This document shows positions 14,159-26,789 of a stretch of 64,000 nt of DNA, in pieces; position 1 is the stretch's first letter, and each line of letters opens with the position of its first letter. A model generated the notes under the pieces. It was not told the origin of the DNA. It worked only from the letters and a program-made list of their open reading frames with translations, and made no database searches. The stretch is from positions 5,959,223 through 6,023,222 of the forward strand of contig CM055741.1 of the NCBI GenBank assembly GCA_029465975.1, given 5' to 3'. This DNA is from Dallia pectoralis. Taxonomy: Eukaryota; Chordata; Actinopteri; Esociformes; Umbridae. The position numbers and the translations under genes were made by a program.

Positions 14159-16078
14159 TCAGTGAGTGCAGAAGCCCTGGTGGTGGTAGCATCGAGCATC
14201 GAGAGAGCAGCATTGTCATTCAGGAAGCGTTCACACGGCAACCCTGCAGGAAGCCCCCGCAATGCCCCCCTTCCCCTACCTCTCCCTCCTTCCTTCACTC
14301 ACCCCCCCCAAAACCTTGACTCCACACCCGTCCCCTTCATTCACCACCACCCGCTACTCCGTTCTCCTCCTGTATCTCTTTATCCATCCTCTCCCTCTCT
14401 GTCACTCTCCAGCCCTCACTCTCACTTCGTCCTTTTTCGTTGCCGGCTCGCTCTCTCTCTTTTTCTCTGTCTATCTCTCTCCCTAGCAGCCCGAATGCTG
14501 CTAATCGGGACTGTAGCAGCGAAGGGAAAGGACGGAGGAATAAAATGGAACGGAGGAAAGACGAAGAAGGAAGGGAGGAGATGAAAGCAAAAAAAAAACA
14601 ACCAACAGAATAAGAGGAGGGAGAGCTAGAAAGAGAAGACGATACAGAAAAGGGGGAGCCTAGAGAGGGAACACCTTTCCAGTGACAGTGGCACTCCTCC
14701 CCCTCTCCCTCCCCCTCTCTCCGTGTGTTCACACTGGGTGGTTCAGCCCAGACAAAGGCCAGGGTTCTGGAAATGTGGGTGGCTTTATTGTCTCACTGTA
14801 TCTGTGAAGGTCAGGTCTCCGCTCCGACGTTCCGGAACAGGAGAACAGGCGAACCGGGTCTGCTGACCTACGATCCTTTTAGCCTTTCAGTAGCCCAGAC
14901 TAGAGCCTGATCCCAGATCAGAGATTCCGGATGAATACACTCCCGGGGCTTTGTCCGCAGTGGGGGGTCACAGGCCGGTGTGCTGGTTTGGACTGGGGGG
15001 GCGACTGGGAGATGAACAGGGGGACGGTTCAAACATCTACAGGAGTCACCATTGAAGTCAAAGATTTGCCAGATCTATTCAATGTATTTCTACAGATTTT
15101 ATCTAGCCGATTGGGAAAATCCTAAATGTTAACTTTTATTGGACCTGCACAAGTCTGTGACCCGGTCCAGTTCCACACACACAGATAGAGGGGGGGGCGT
15201 CCTCTGGCCGTACGAGCGTGTCAGTAACAGAAACTCAGGAGCCTGTCCGCTGAGGCCCTGTTATGTAAGATAAAGTCACCTTGTTCTGATGGTGCTGGTT
15301 GCTAGGCAACTGTTCACTATCACACCATTACCGCAATACACAAGGCCAGAGTCTGTGTGTGTGTGTGTGTGCGTGACGGTGTACTTAAAGTTCTTCATGA
15401 CACCATTACTGTAAAACACCTATGGGATTCCAACCAGAAATCATGGGATGGTTTTCAGGTGTGTGATGGTGTAAAACTGTGTGTGTAAGACTCTGTGGGT
15501 GTGACTGTGTGTGTATGACTGTGTGGGTGTGACTGTGTGTGTATGACTGTGTGGGCGTGACGGTGTGTGTATGACTGTGTGTGTGTAAGACTGTGTGTGT
15601 AAGACTCTGTGGGTGTGACTGTTTGTGTATGACTGTGTGGGTGTGACGGTGTGTGTATGACTGTGTGTGTGTGACATGTGTGTATGACTGTGTGTGTAAG
15701 ACTGTGAAGGGTGTGATGGTGTGTGTAAGACTGTGTGGGTGTGACGGTGTGTGTATGACTGTGTGGGTGTGACGGTGTGTGTATGACTGTGTGGGTGTGA
15801 CGCTGTGGGTATGACTGTATAGGTGTGACACTGTGTTTGAGCAGATTAAAGTGAGTGTCCAAGTCCCTGTGTTAGAGCGTAAGATATGGCATGTGCCCGG
15901 GAGTGTGTAGGTGACAGAGAGATAGAGAGAGAGGAGGAATGGAGAGATGGAGAGTGTGCAGCAATATACATAAGGCAGACAATATGACATATTCATCATT
16001 AGAGGAAGATTCTCAAAGTTGTGTGAGTGAGTGAGTGAGTGAGAGTGTGTGTGTGTGTGTGTATGTGCGTGTGTGTGA

Positions 16079-16109
<31 letters not shown>

Positions 16110-16300
16110 TGTGTGTGAGTGTGTGTATGTGCGTGTGACGGATGGCTGATCGTTTTATTGGCCAGTGTTGGAGAAGATGGCTGGAGGAGTTTGCCAAAAA
16201 CCCAGGACAGACAACCCATGATTCAGAAGGCCGGAGTAAGGACCGGCAGGACTGACCAACGCACTGCGCCTGGGCCATACAGGAGGACCAGCCAGAACTA
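12801..16300. other. Intergenic, no gene recognised; TG-rich arrays
   Basis: No coding signal that I can support. The stretch holds a TG microsatellite at 14104-14154 flanked by duplicated GAATGTCAGTGAGTG, purine- and pyrimidine-rich DNA at 14290-14720, a degenerate TG-based minisatellite at about 15465-15835 (28-bp-like units built from GTGTGTATGACTGTGTGGGT), and TG/GTGAGT repeats at 16020-16137. Confidence 0.7.
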
Positions 16301-16304
16301 GGCA

Positions 16305-16470
16305 GAACCGCTTATGAGACCAGAACCTGGCAGAACCGCTTATCAGACCAGAATCTGGCAGAACCGCTTACCAGACCAGAATCTGGCAGGACCGCTTATC
16401 AAACCAGAACCTGGCAGGACCGCTTATCAGACCGGGACCGGCAGAACCACTTATCGGACCAGAACCTGAC
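16305..16470. repeat. 28-bp minisatellite, about 6 copies
   Basis: Imperfect units contain ACCAGAACCTGGCAGAACCG and CTTATCAG. It abuts the next, unrelated array. Confidence 0.85.
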
Positions 16471-16484
16471 AGGAACAACAGTAA

Positions 16485-17500
16485 TACCAGAAACAGCAGA
16501 ATATGGGTCTATGACCAGAGACAGAGACAGCAGAATATGGGTCTATGACCAGAGACAGAGACAGCAGAATATGGGTCTATGACCAGAGACAGAGACAGCA
16601 GAATATGGGTCTATGACCAGAGACAGAGACAGCAGAATATGGGTCTATGACCAGAGACAGCAGAATATGGGTCTATGACCAGAGACAGAGACAGCAGAAT
16701 ATGGGTCTATGACCAGAGACAGAGACAGCAGAATATGGGTCTATGACCAGAGACAGAGACAGCAGAATATGGGTCTATGACCAGAGACGGAGACAGCAGA
16801 ATATGGGTCTATGACCAGAGACAGAGACAGCAGAATATGGGTCTATGACCAGAGACAGCAGAATATGGGTCTATGACCAGAGACAGCAGAATATGGGTCT
16901 ATGACCAGAGACAGAGACAGCAGAATATGGGTCTATGACCAGAGACAGCAGAATATGGGTCTATGACCAGAGACAGAGACAGCAGAATATGGGTCTATGA
17001 CCAGAGACAGCAGAATATGGGTCTATGACCAGAGACAGCAGAATATGGGTCTATGACCAGAGACAGAGACAGCAGAATATGGGTTTATGACCAGAGACAG
17101 CAGAATATGGGTCTATGACCAGAGACAGCAGAATATGGGTCTATGACCAGAGACAGAGACAGCAGAATATGGGTCTATGACCAGAGACAGAGACAGCAGA
17201 ATATGGGTCTATGACCAGAGACAGAGACAGCAGAATATGGGTCTATGACCAGAGACAGAGACAGCAGAATGTGGGTCTATGACAAGAGAGAGACAGCAGA
17301 ATATGGATCTATGACCAGAGACAGCAGAATATGGGTCTATGACCAGAGACAGAGACAGCAGAATATGGGTCTATGACCAGAGACAGCAGAATATGGGTTT
17401 ATGACCAGAGACAGCAGAATATGGGTTTATGACCAGAGACAGAGACAGCAGAATATGGGTTTATGACCAGAGACAGAGACAGCAGAATATGGGTCTATGC
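16485..17500. repeat. 28/34-bp minisatellite with quantised units
   Basis: Units read CAGAATATGGGTCTATGACC plus AGAGACAG, with or without an additional AGAGACAG-derived hexamer, giving 28-bp and 34-bp forms that alternate irregularly over about 1 kb. A few point variants are seen (GGGTTTATG, AGAGACGG). Confidence 0.93.
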
Positions 17501-17558
17501 AGACAGAGGTCCATTCTAATTAGCTAGATTGGTCTTTTTAAGGCATTTGGCTGAACGT

Positions 17559-17602
<44 letters not shown>

Positions 17603-20185
17603 CAAAACACACAGACTCAATGTGTATTAATTGATCTGCTGATTGATGGAGTGGAGCGGAACGAAAGAGGTGGGGATAGGGGGAGGGGTCGAGAGAGAGC
17701 GAGAGAGAGCTAATGGCTCCACTGTGAGCCTGGAGCGAGCACTCTGCCAGCAGCTTCCAGGATCAGCACTGAGGACCTGAGAGGAGGAGGAGGAGGCCAC
17801 GAATGGGAGGGGTCAGACTGGCTGAAACCAGGGAACCCACGTCAGCGCTCTTATCGATCCCTCCGTCTCCCTCGCCCCATCCATCTTGCTCCGTTTCTGC
17901 TGGGAGGGGGCGGCGTTTACTCCAGTCCCACCCCCGCCCCCCTACCCCTCTCCCCCACATTGCTGAGTGTGGACTTTTTTCTTCAGCAGTGAACAGCAAA
18001 TCTCCCTTTCCCTGATTCATCACAGACTGCCTTTCAATTAACAAGAAAACACTCTGCCGGAGCGGGGGAATAAGGAGGGGAAAACGGAGTGGTGGAGAAA
18101 ATGAGAGGAAGGAGAGAAAGAGCGAGAGAGACGATTGTTGGAGGAGCTGCGGAGCGGTGAAGAACGACAAACGGGAGAGAATGACATGAGGAGGAGATGA
18201 TGTGGAGAGAGGGAGTAATGGTCAGACTGAGATGAACGGAGAGCGGAAGAGGGGGAGAGAAACAAAGAGAGACAGAGAGAAAGGGAGCGGAGAAGAGGGA
18301 AAAAGAGATTAGGAGGCAAGAATAGTGATCTGAATAACGAGACGTGGCCCATTTCTGTGTCCTCAAACAGAAGCAGACCTGGGCACATTGGCGGCGAGAT
18401 AAGACACAGACACACAGACACAGACACACAGAACAACTGTCCTCCTTAGAATAAACTAAAAGATGGTCCTGGTGTGTGTGTCTGTGTCCATTTGTGTGTG
18501 TCTGTTTCGTGTGTGTGCGTGTGTGTGTGTGCTGTACTCTTTCCCTGACTGGATAAGTAGGACAGGAAGAAGAGGAGAACTAGGCAGTGATGAAGTGACT
18601 GCTTAAATCTAGACCGTATCTCTCTATTGCTACATCCCTCTCTCCTCCTCTCTCTCTCTTTCCTCCCTCTCTCCCCTTCTATCTCCTTCCTCCTTTCCTC
18701 CCCTTCTATCTATCTCCTCCTCTCTCTCCCCCCTTAAATCTCCCTCCTCCTCTCTCTCTCCTTTCCTCCCTCCCTCCCCCTTCTATCTCCCATCAGAAAT
18801 CCTTAATGAAGAGACACCCTACCTTTCCGAAGTTTGTGGTCACTTTACAACTTACATGTTTCCCACGACAACATACATAAAGTGAGCCCACTAGCGAAAG
18901 AGGCTACAGCTAGCTTGTCATAACGATGTGGCTCATCAGTGTCAATATATTTCTTACCAACCAGCCGCCATAATAGCTATTGGCTAATTCATGAAGATTC
19001 ACTAGCATTTGTCAAACCGCTGGCTAGTTGAATGGATGTACGCTGACCTCCCCATCATGACGTTTAACTGTTTCACACGCCCAAATTATTTACCCCTTTA
19101 AAACAGGAAGTCAGGGATGACCACTTGATTCAGTGGAAAAAAGTGGGTAGATTAAGGTGTGTGTAGACAACGGTGTGTGTAGATTAAGGTGTGTGTGTGA
19201 AGGTGTGTGTGTGAGTCGCTGACCGGTATGTGATCTGTAGTACGTTTCTGCACTAAGATTCATTGAGAAAAGCTTGAAGCAGACGGGAGAGGGGTGGGGG
19301 GAAGTGGTGGCCTTGGTACAACAGGAGGAGATGGCAACTAGCCAATCAGCATGAGAGATATGGAATGACAGTGAAAATATGGAGAGAGGTTAAAGGGAGA
19401 AAGAGAGGAATGTTTGACAAATAATGCATTCACTAGAAAACCAAAAGAGGGCGTTTTGGAAAACTATACAACAGATAAGTCACTCACAGTACATATCAAC
19501 CACTAACACCATCCGTAAGTATATGTGTTTATGTGTGTGTGTGTGTATGTGAATGACATAAATGGTTAGGTAAAAAGCAGCATTATGAATATTAACTGAA
19601 GTTACAGAAGTAATAACAGACTGGAAGAGAGAGATGGATGGAAGAGAAATTGATGGTGAGAGGACAAGAGAGAAGAAAGGAGAAAGAGATGCCGGAGAAT
19701 GGAAGAGAAAGAACATGTAAGTTACTTCTTAACTGAAGACACGCCTTAGTGAGCAGTTTGCAAAATGCCCACAGACCACTCCTACCATTTGAATATTGTC
19801 TCGTACAACACTTACATACATTGAAAATTAATATGCATTTCTGTAAATGCATTACCGTTTGAGTATAGTCCCTTATGGGCTTCCGTAGTCCAGTGTGTGT
19901 ATGTGTGTGCATGTTTTACGAACATTGTGAGGAATAAACGTATGCAGGAGTCCCCAGAAGGTAAGTAAAACACAGAATTCAAAAACTGAAAAGAAAAATG
20001 AACGATTAAGGAGACATTCAGTCCAGATCTGTCACACAGAGACTGAGACAGACGACAAGAGGTGAATAAAAATGTGCAAGTAGAGCCAGAGAAAGAGGAT
20101 GGAGGGCATGAGGATGATGATGTAGAGAATATTAGGATGGAGGAGCGATGGGGACCCCTAGTGGTGGGTAGGTAACAATACTGTT
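17501..20185. other. Intergenic, no gene recognised
   Basis: Contains a CA microsatellite (17563-17600), purine-rich DNA (18060-18310), pyrimidine-rich DNA (18610-18790) and otherwise unremarkable AT-moderate sequence. I see no exon with convincing splice sites or homology. Confidence 0.65.
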
Positions 20186-20189
20186 TAAA

Positions 20190-21390
20190 TTACGGGGCAC
20201 ATTACAGGGACCCTGTCTCACCCTTATCTACCACCTGGTAATAGACCAGACCTCACCCACTGTCTCATCCTTACCTACCACCTGGTAATAGACCAGACCT
20301 CACCCACTGTCTCACCCCACTCCTACCACCTGGTAATAGACCAGACCTCACCCACTGTCTCACCCTTACCTACCACCTGGTAATAGACCAGACCTCACCC
20401 TCTGTCTCACCCCACTCCTACCACCTGGTAATAGACCAGACCTCACCCACTGTCTCATCCTTACCTACCACCTGGTAATAGACCAGACCTCACCCACTGT
20501 CTCACCCCACTCCTACCACCTGGTAATAGACCAGACCTCACCCACTGTCTCACCCTTACCTACCACCTGTTAATAGACCAGACCTCACCCTCTGTCTCAC
20601 CCCACTCCTACCACCTGGTAATATACCAGACCTCACCCACTGTCTCACCCCACTTCTACCACCAGGTAATAGACCTGACCTCACCCACTGTCTCACCCCA
20701 CTCCTACCACCTGGTAATATACCTGACCTCACCCACTGTCTCACCCCACTCCTACCACCTGGTAATAGACCAGACCTCACCCACTGTCTCACCCCACTCC
20801 TACCACCTGGTGATGTACCTGACCTCACCCACTGTCTCACCCCACTCCTACCACCTGGTAATAGACCAGACCTCACCCACTGTCTCACCCCACTCCTACC
20901 ACCTGGTGATGTACCTGACCTCACCGACTGTCTCACCCCACTCCTACCACCTGGTAATAGACCAGACCTCACCCACTGTCTCACCCCACTCCTACCACCT
21001 GGTAATGTACCTGACCTCACCCACAGTCTCACCCCACTCCTACCACCTGGTAATAGACCAGACCTCACCCACTGTCTCACCCCACTCCTACCACCTGGTA
21101 ATAGACCAGACCTCACCCACTGTCTCACCCCACTCCTACCACCTGGTAATGTACCTGACCTCACCCACAGTCTCACCCCACTCCTACCACCTGGTAATAG
21201 ACTAGACCTCAACCACTGTCTCACCACACTCCTACCACCTGGTAATAGACCAGACCTCACCCACTGTCTCACCCCACTCCTACCACCTGGTAATAGACTA
21301 GACCTCACCCACTGTCTCACCCCACTCCTACCACCTGGTAATATACCAGACCTCACCCACTGTCTCACCCCACTCCTACCACCTGGACCC
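20190..21390. repeat. 48-bp minisatellite, about 25 copies
   Basis: Units of 48 bp are built from CTCACCCCACTCCTACCACC, TGGTAATAGACCAGACCTCA and CCCACTGT. Variants include ATAGACTAG, ATGTACCTG and ATATACCAG. The 309-codon minus-strand open frame is a by-product of the multiple-of-3 unit and has no independent coding evidence. Confidence 0.95.
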
Positions 21391-21569
21391 AACCCAACAC
21401 ACCAACATGTGACTGTGGGCGAAAATGCATCTGTGTGTGTGTGTGCATCTGTGTGTGTGTGCGTGTGCCAGCGCCAATACGACACAGTGCTTTCAGGTAG
21501 CTGGCAGAAAGTAGGTCAGAACAGAAAGAGAGCAGCAAAAACAAATAGACACACTAAGCACACTAGATA

Positions 21570-21614
21570 ATCACATACACACACACTAGATAATCACACA
21601 CACACCTTAGAGAA

Positions 21615-21697
<83 letters not shown>

Positions 21698-21754
21698 ATA
21701 ATCACATACACACCTTAGAGAATCACATACACACACACACACTAGATAATCACT

Positions 21755-21818
<64 letters not shown>

Positions 21819-21822
21819 AGAA

Positions 21823-21863
<41 letters not shown>

Positions 21864-21867
21864 AGAA

Positions 21868-21924
<57 letters not shown>

Positions 21925-21955
21925 AGAATCACACACACACACACACTCACACAGA
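21570..21955. repeat. CA microsatellite cluster with TAGATAATCA interruptions
   Basis: Several CA runs are separated by CACTAGATAATCAC and TTAGAGAATCAC, so the CA tracts and spacers have been duplicated together. Confidence 0.9.
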
Positions 21956-22004
21956 GACAGTGATTACAGCTAGACAGCGAATCTACTGCACTGTAATTAG
22001 AGAC

Positions 22005-22945
22005 ATCCCTCGTCCTACTCCTTCCACCTCCCTCACCTACTCCTTCCACCTCCCTCACCTACTCCTTCACCTCCCTCCCTTTACTCCTTCCACCTCCCTC
22101 ACCTACTCCTTCCACCTCTCTCCCTTTACTCCTTTCACCTCCCTCACCTACTCCTTCCACCTCTCTCCCTTTACTCCTTCCACCTCTCCCTTTACTCCTT
22201 CCACATCCCGCTCCCTCACCTACTCCTTCCACCTCCCTCACCTACTCCTTTCACCTCCCTCTCCCTACTCCTTTCACCTCCCTCTCCCTACTCCTTTCAC
22301 CTCCCTCACCTACTCCTTCCACCTCTCCCTTTACTCCTTCCACCTCCCTCACCTACTCCTTCCACCTCCCTCACCTACTCCTTCACCTCCCTCCCTTTAC
22401 TCCTTTCACCTCCCTCACCTACTCCTTCCACCTCTCTCCCTTTACTCCTTCCACCTCTCCCTTTACTCCTTCCACCTCTCCCTTTACTCCTTCCACCTCC
22501 CTCTCCCTACTCCTTCCACCTCTCTCCCTTTACTCCTTCCACCTCCCTCACCTACTCCTTCCACCTCCCTCACCTACTCCTTCACCTCCCTCCCTTTACT
22601 CCTTCCACCTCTCTCCCTTTACTCCTTCCACCTCCCTCACCTACTCCTTCCACCTCCCTCTCCCTTTACTCCTTCCACCTCTCCCTTTACTCCTTCCACC
22701 TCCCTCACCTACTCCTTTCACCTCCCTCTCCCTACTCCTTTCACCTCCCTCTCCCTACTCCTTTCACCTCCCTCACCTACTCCTTCCACCTCTCCCTTTA
22801 CTCCTTCCACCTCTCCCTTTACTCCTTCCACCTCCCTCTCCCTTTACTCCTTCCACCTCCCTCTCCCTACTCCTTTCACCTCCCTCTCCCTACTCCTTCC
22901 ACCTCCCTCTTCCTACTCCTTCCACCTCCCTCTCCCTACTACTTT
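22005..22945. repeat. Polypyrimidine minisatellite (18-24-bp units)
   Basis: Over 900 bp built from CTCCTTCCACCTCCCTCACC, TA and CTCCCTTTA modules. The plus strand is nearly all C and T with isolated A. Long homopurine/homopyrimidine tracts can form triplex (H-DNA). Confidence 0.93.
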
Positions 22946-23078
22946 ACTTTTGGTTTATGCATTATGGGGATCTAGAAGACCCCACAAGGATAGAAAGATT
23001 AAACACTGTGTATCACCAACACAACCAGCAGAGGTCCCTGTTCACCAACACACCCTGAAAACAACAGAATGACAAGCA

Positions 23079-23150
23079 AGTAAGCAAGCACGTTTATTTA
23101 TATAGCACAATTCATACTTAGAAGCAATTCAATGTGCTTTACAAAAGAAA
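23079..23150 (-). mobile_element. Dispersed LINE/SINE 3'-tail-like fragment
   Basis: GCACGTTTATTTATATAGCA, followed by AATTCAATGTGCTTTACAAA, resembles the reverse strand of a very common fish retroposon tail as I remember it. It is short, and the family is not certain. Confidence 0.45.
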
Positions 23151-23389
23151 AGAAATAATAAAATATAAGCATTTTATATTCATAGAAACCTGTTCACTGG
23201 CATCATGTACATTTAAAGCATCACACCTCAGTATTAACTGTGTACATTTTATTAAAAATGTCTTCAGAACCTTTTTTAGGTTTTTAGAACCTGGCCAAGA
23301 AGTCTTTAGAACTTCCAGGTCGTAAGAACTTTATTCAAAATGTCTTTAGAATTGTGGGGAGAAATGACCGAGAATTGTGGGAAGCAGCA

Positions 23390-23835
23390 GCAGTCAGTAC
23401 CAACAGTCAGTACCAGCAGTCAGTACCAACAGTCAGTACCAGCAGTCAGTACCAGCAGTCAGTACCAACAGTCAGTACCAGCAGTCAGTACCAGCAGTCA
23501 GTACCAGCAGTCAGTACCAACAGTCAGTACCAGCAGTCAGTACCAACAGTCAGTACCAGCAGTCAGTACCAGCAGTCAGTACCAACAGTCAGTACCAACA
23601 GTCAGTACCAGCAGTCAGTACCAACAGTCAGTACCAGCAGTCAGTACCAACAGTCAGTACCAACAGTCAGTACCAACAGTCAGTACCAGCAGTCAGTGCC
23701 AGCAGTCAGTACCGACAGTCAGTACCAACAGTCAGTACCAACAGTCAGTACCAACAGTCAGTACCAACAGTCAGTGCCAGCAGTCAGTACCGACAGTCAG
23801 TACCAACAGTCAGTACCAACAGATCTGCTAATATT
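23390..23835. repeat. 13-bp minisatellite, about 34 copies
   Basis: The unit CAGTCAGTACCA(A/G) is repeated with only A/G and rare C/G/T changes. All three plus frames stay open because the 13-bp unit cycles through frames without making a stop. It abuts the LINE fragment directly: the last copies run into ACAGATCTGCTAAT. Confidence 0.95.
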
Positions 23836-24920
23836 ACTGCTGCCCCCATTACCAGTCCGTTTAAACTATCTCTCTCATCTTCTGAAATCCCGAGTGAATG
23901 GAAACACGCCGCAGTTATTCCCCTCTTCAAAGGGGAGACACCCTCATTCCCAACTGCAGACCAGTATCCATCCTAAGTCTTTGAAAAACAGATTGTCAAA
24001 CATCTTGAATCCCATCGTATGCTTTCGGCTATGCAATCTGGTTTTCGTGCTGGTCATGGCTGCACCACGGCCACCCTTAAGGTCCTGAACAAAATCATGT
24101 TTGCCGCCATTGACAAAAAGCATTACTGTGGAAGTTTACATCGATCTGTCCAAGGCATTTATATATGTTAACCGCCGCGTTCTTATCAGCCGACTCAATA
24201 GCCTGGGTTTCTCTTGCGACTGTCTCGCCTGGTTCTCTTACAATCTCTCCAGCAGGGTCCAGCGTGTTAAACCAGAGGGCTGCTGTCGGGACCCATGGCT
24301 GTCTCCATGGGGGTGCCACAGGGCTCGATTCTCAGGCCGGCTCTCTATATTAACAATCTGGCTCCGCTGTTGGAGACTCTCAGATGATACTCCATGCAGA
24401 TGATACCATTCTGTACACATCTGGCCCTTCGTTAGATACTTAACATCATTCAGCATTCCTTCTGAAACCTCCAGTTACTACTAAGCCCTGGTCAATTCTG
24501 GTCCGTGCTTTTCAACCAATCACTGCCCTCAGCTGCACGTCTAACTAGCATCGCCACACTAGATGGGTCTGATTTAGAATATGTGGACACATAAAAATAC
24601 CTAGATGTCTTGTTAGTTAGTTCTCACTCCTTCCAGCCCAAGATAATCAAACTCAAATCTAAAATTAAGTCCAGAATAATTTTCCTATTCCGCAACAGGG
24701 CCTCCTTCACTCACGCTGCCAAACTCGCCTCGGTGAAGATGACTATTATTCCAATGTTTGGCTCTGGTGATGTCATTTATAGGACTGCCTCAAACTCTCT
24801 CCTGAAAAAATTGGATGTGGTTTACCACAGTGTCATACGTTTTGTTACCAATGCCCCATACAACACCCACCACTGCAACCTTTATGCATTAGTCAGCTGG
24901 CCTTTACGGATTAGTCAGCA
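23836..24920 (+). pseudogene. Non-LTR retrotransposon (L2/Rex1-like) reverse transcriptase remnant
   Basis: Successive frames read recognisable reverse-transcriptase blocks: SEIPSEWKHAAVIPLFKG near 23878, QSGFRAGHGCTTATLKVLN near 24030, IDLSKAF near 24143, MGVPQGSIL (here GSILRPALY) near 24305, and MQMIP/YADD-region sequence near 24395. The frame changes repeatedly (about 23975, 24100, 24170, 24350) and stops interrupt it, so it is dead. The catalytic YADD box is not intact in any frame. The motif set fits the fish L2/CR1/Rex1 group; the exact family needs a library search. Confidence 0.85.
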
Positions 24921-25125
24921 GTAACAGACCCTACCCAGCAGTAGATTGACCCGACCCAGTAGAAACAAACACCATTCAGTAGAAACAGACCCGACCCAGC
25001 AGTAGATTGACCCGACCCAGTAGAAACAAACACCATTCAGTGGAAACAGACCCGTCCCAGTAGAAACAGACCTGATCCAGCAGTAACAGACCCGACCCAG
25101 TAGAAACAAACCCGACCTCAGCATG
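24921..25125. repeat. Degenerate ACCCAGTAGAAACA repeats
   Basis: Irregular copies of CCCGACCCAGTAGAAACAAA, CACCATTCAGTAGAAACAGA and CCCAGCAGTAGATTGA. About nine partial units lie just after the LINE remnant. Confidence 0.8.
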
Positions 25126-25835
25126 AGTATCACGCATATATCACAGTTACTTCATAAATAAACTGGACAACTAAACGAGCCAGCGAGGTGACAAAATGAG
25201 AACGTAATCATTTTCACAATCACAACGTGATTGACAAGTAAACACCTGTTAAGACCCGGGTAAACAAACTGAACGTGTCATCGGACCAACTGCCGTTTAT
25301 GGCAGTGAGGTGGGCGTATCACTTCAAAAACAGATTTGACCCAGTAGGAGAAGCACCCTGTGCAAACACTGCATGTGGAGTTCTAGAAGATTCTCCCACA
25401 GAGGAACACTACAGACACTTGCTACAGAGAGAGAATGATTGGTTCCCCGTGAAGGAAAGGCTGTCCAATCACAAATCAGCACAGCAGAACCACAGACACG
25501 GCTTTTCAGACGTATTGAACAATATGGGTAATGAGTAACCCCCGAACTTGACACCATTATTCTATGTTTCACAGACCTCTCTGACGAGGATTAGCAACCC
25601 ATCCTTCTGTGGAAGCAGACAAAGAGATGTGGATTTGGTTGTTTTCTACCTCAAAATGATAATTGTTAATTGATAATGTTTTGTCTTCTATCACCTTGGT
25701 TATGTTTTTAATTGTCCGTTGACATTTTGATTACTATTATTATTATCTGAATGGTGTGACAAGATGTAAAAGAATAATTATTTCCAGTACGCTTTCAAGA
25801 AAGGTTCGACAATATGTCGTTCCAATAAAGCAATT
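25126..25835. other. No gene recognised
   Basis: AT-moderate sequence. An 87-codon open frame at 25275-25538 (plus) shows no family I recognise and no flanking splice logic. I do not call it. Confidence 0.5.
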
Positions 25836-25839
25836 TACA

Positions 25840-26475
25840 TGAGAAGAATGAGGAGAGGGAGAGACAGGGGAGACAGGGAGAGACTGGAAGAGAATGAGAG
25901 GGAGAGACTGGGAGAGACAGGGAGAGACAGGGAGAGATGGAGAGGGAGAGACTGGGAGAGACAGGGGAGACTGGGAGAGACAGGGGAGACTGGGAGAGAC
26001 TGGAAGAGAATGAGAGGGAAAGACTGGGAGAGACAGGGAGAGATGGAGAGGGAGAGGCTGGGAGAGACTGGGAGAGACAGGGGAGACTGGGAGAGACTGG
26101 GAGAGAATGAGAGGGAGAGCCTGGGAGAGACAGGGAGAGATGGAGAGGGAGAGACTGGGAGAGACTGGGAGAGACAGGGGAGACTGGGAGAGACTGGGAG
26201 AGAATGAGAGGGAGAGACTGTGAGAGACAGGGAGAGATGGAGAGGGAGAGACTGGGAGAGACTGGGAGAGACAGGGGAGACTGTGAGAGAATGAGAGGGA
26301 GAGACAGGGAGAGACAGGGAGAGATGGAGAGGGAGAGACTGGGAGAGACTGGGAGAGACAGGGAGAGACTGGGGGAGGGAGAGACAAGGAAAGACAAGGA
26401 GAGGGAGAGACAAGGAGATGGAGAGAGGGACAGGGAGAGACTGGGAGAGACAAGGAGAGGGAGAGACAGGGGATT
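25840..26475. repeat. Polypurine minisatellite (GGGAGAGACTGGGAGAGACA)
   Basis: About 630 bp of G and A with occasional C/T, in nested 10-bp steps (GGGAGAGACT, GGGAGAGACA, GATGGAGAGG) arranged in longer blocks of roughly 80-110 bp, each containing AGAATGAGAGGGAGAG. It may form triplex DNA. Confidence 0.93.
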
Positions 26476-26629
26476 TTACAGAGTGAACAGTGGACATAAG
26501 ATATCCAGTGAAAAGGATGAAGGAGCTGGACAGAACAAGAAATTGGAGGAAGTAACAGATTCTAATGGCAGAAGTCTGCCTGACAACAGACCAACACAAT
26601 CTAAACCAAAAGTAAGTTAGACAGCTGAG

Positions 26630-26785
26630 AGACAGGGTTGAAGAGTGAAAGGGTTGAAGAGGGAAAAGGGTTGAAGAGAGAAAGGCTTGAAGAGGGAAAA
26701 GGGTTGAAAAGAGAAAGGGTTGAAGTGGGAAATGGGTTGGAGAGGGAAAGGGTTGAAGAGGAAAAGAGTTGAAGGGGTAAAGATA
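26630..26785. repeat. GTTGAAGAGGGAAAGG repeat
   Basis: About nine imperfect 16-17-bp units, purine-rich with a conserved TTGAAG core. Confidence 0.85.
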
Positions 26786-26789
26786 AAAG

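Noticed and set aside
20556..21485. 309-codon minus-strand open frame of RSGVRQWVRSG-type repeats
   Set aside because: It lies wholly in the 48-bp minisatellite and has no coding evidence outside the repeat.
25275..25538. 87-codon plus-strand open frame
   Set aside because: Plausible composition, but no recognisable domain, promoter or splice context.
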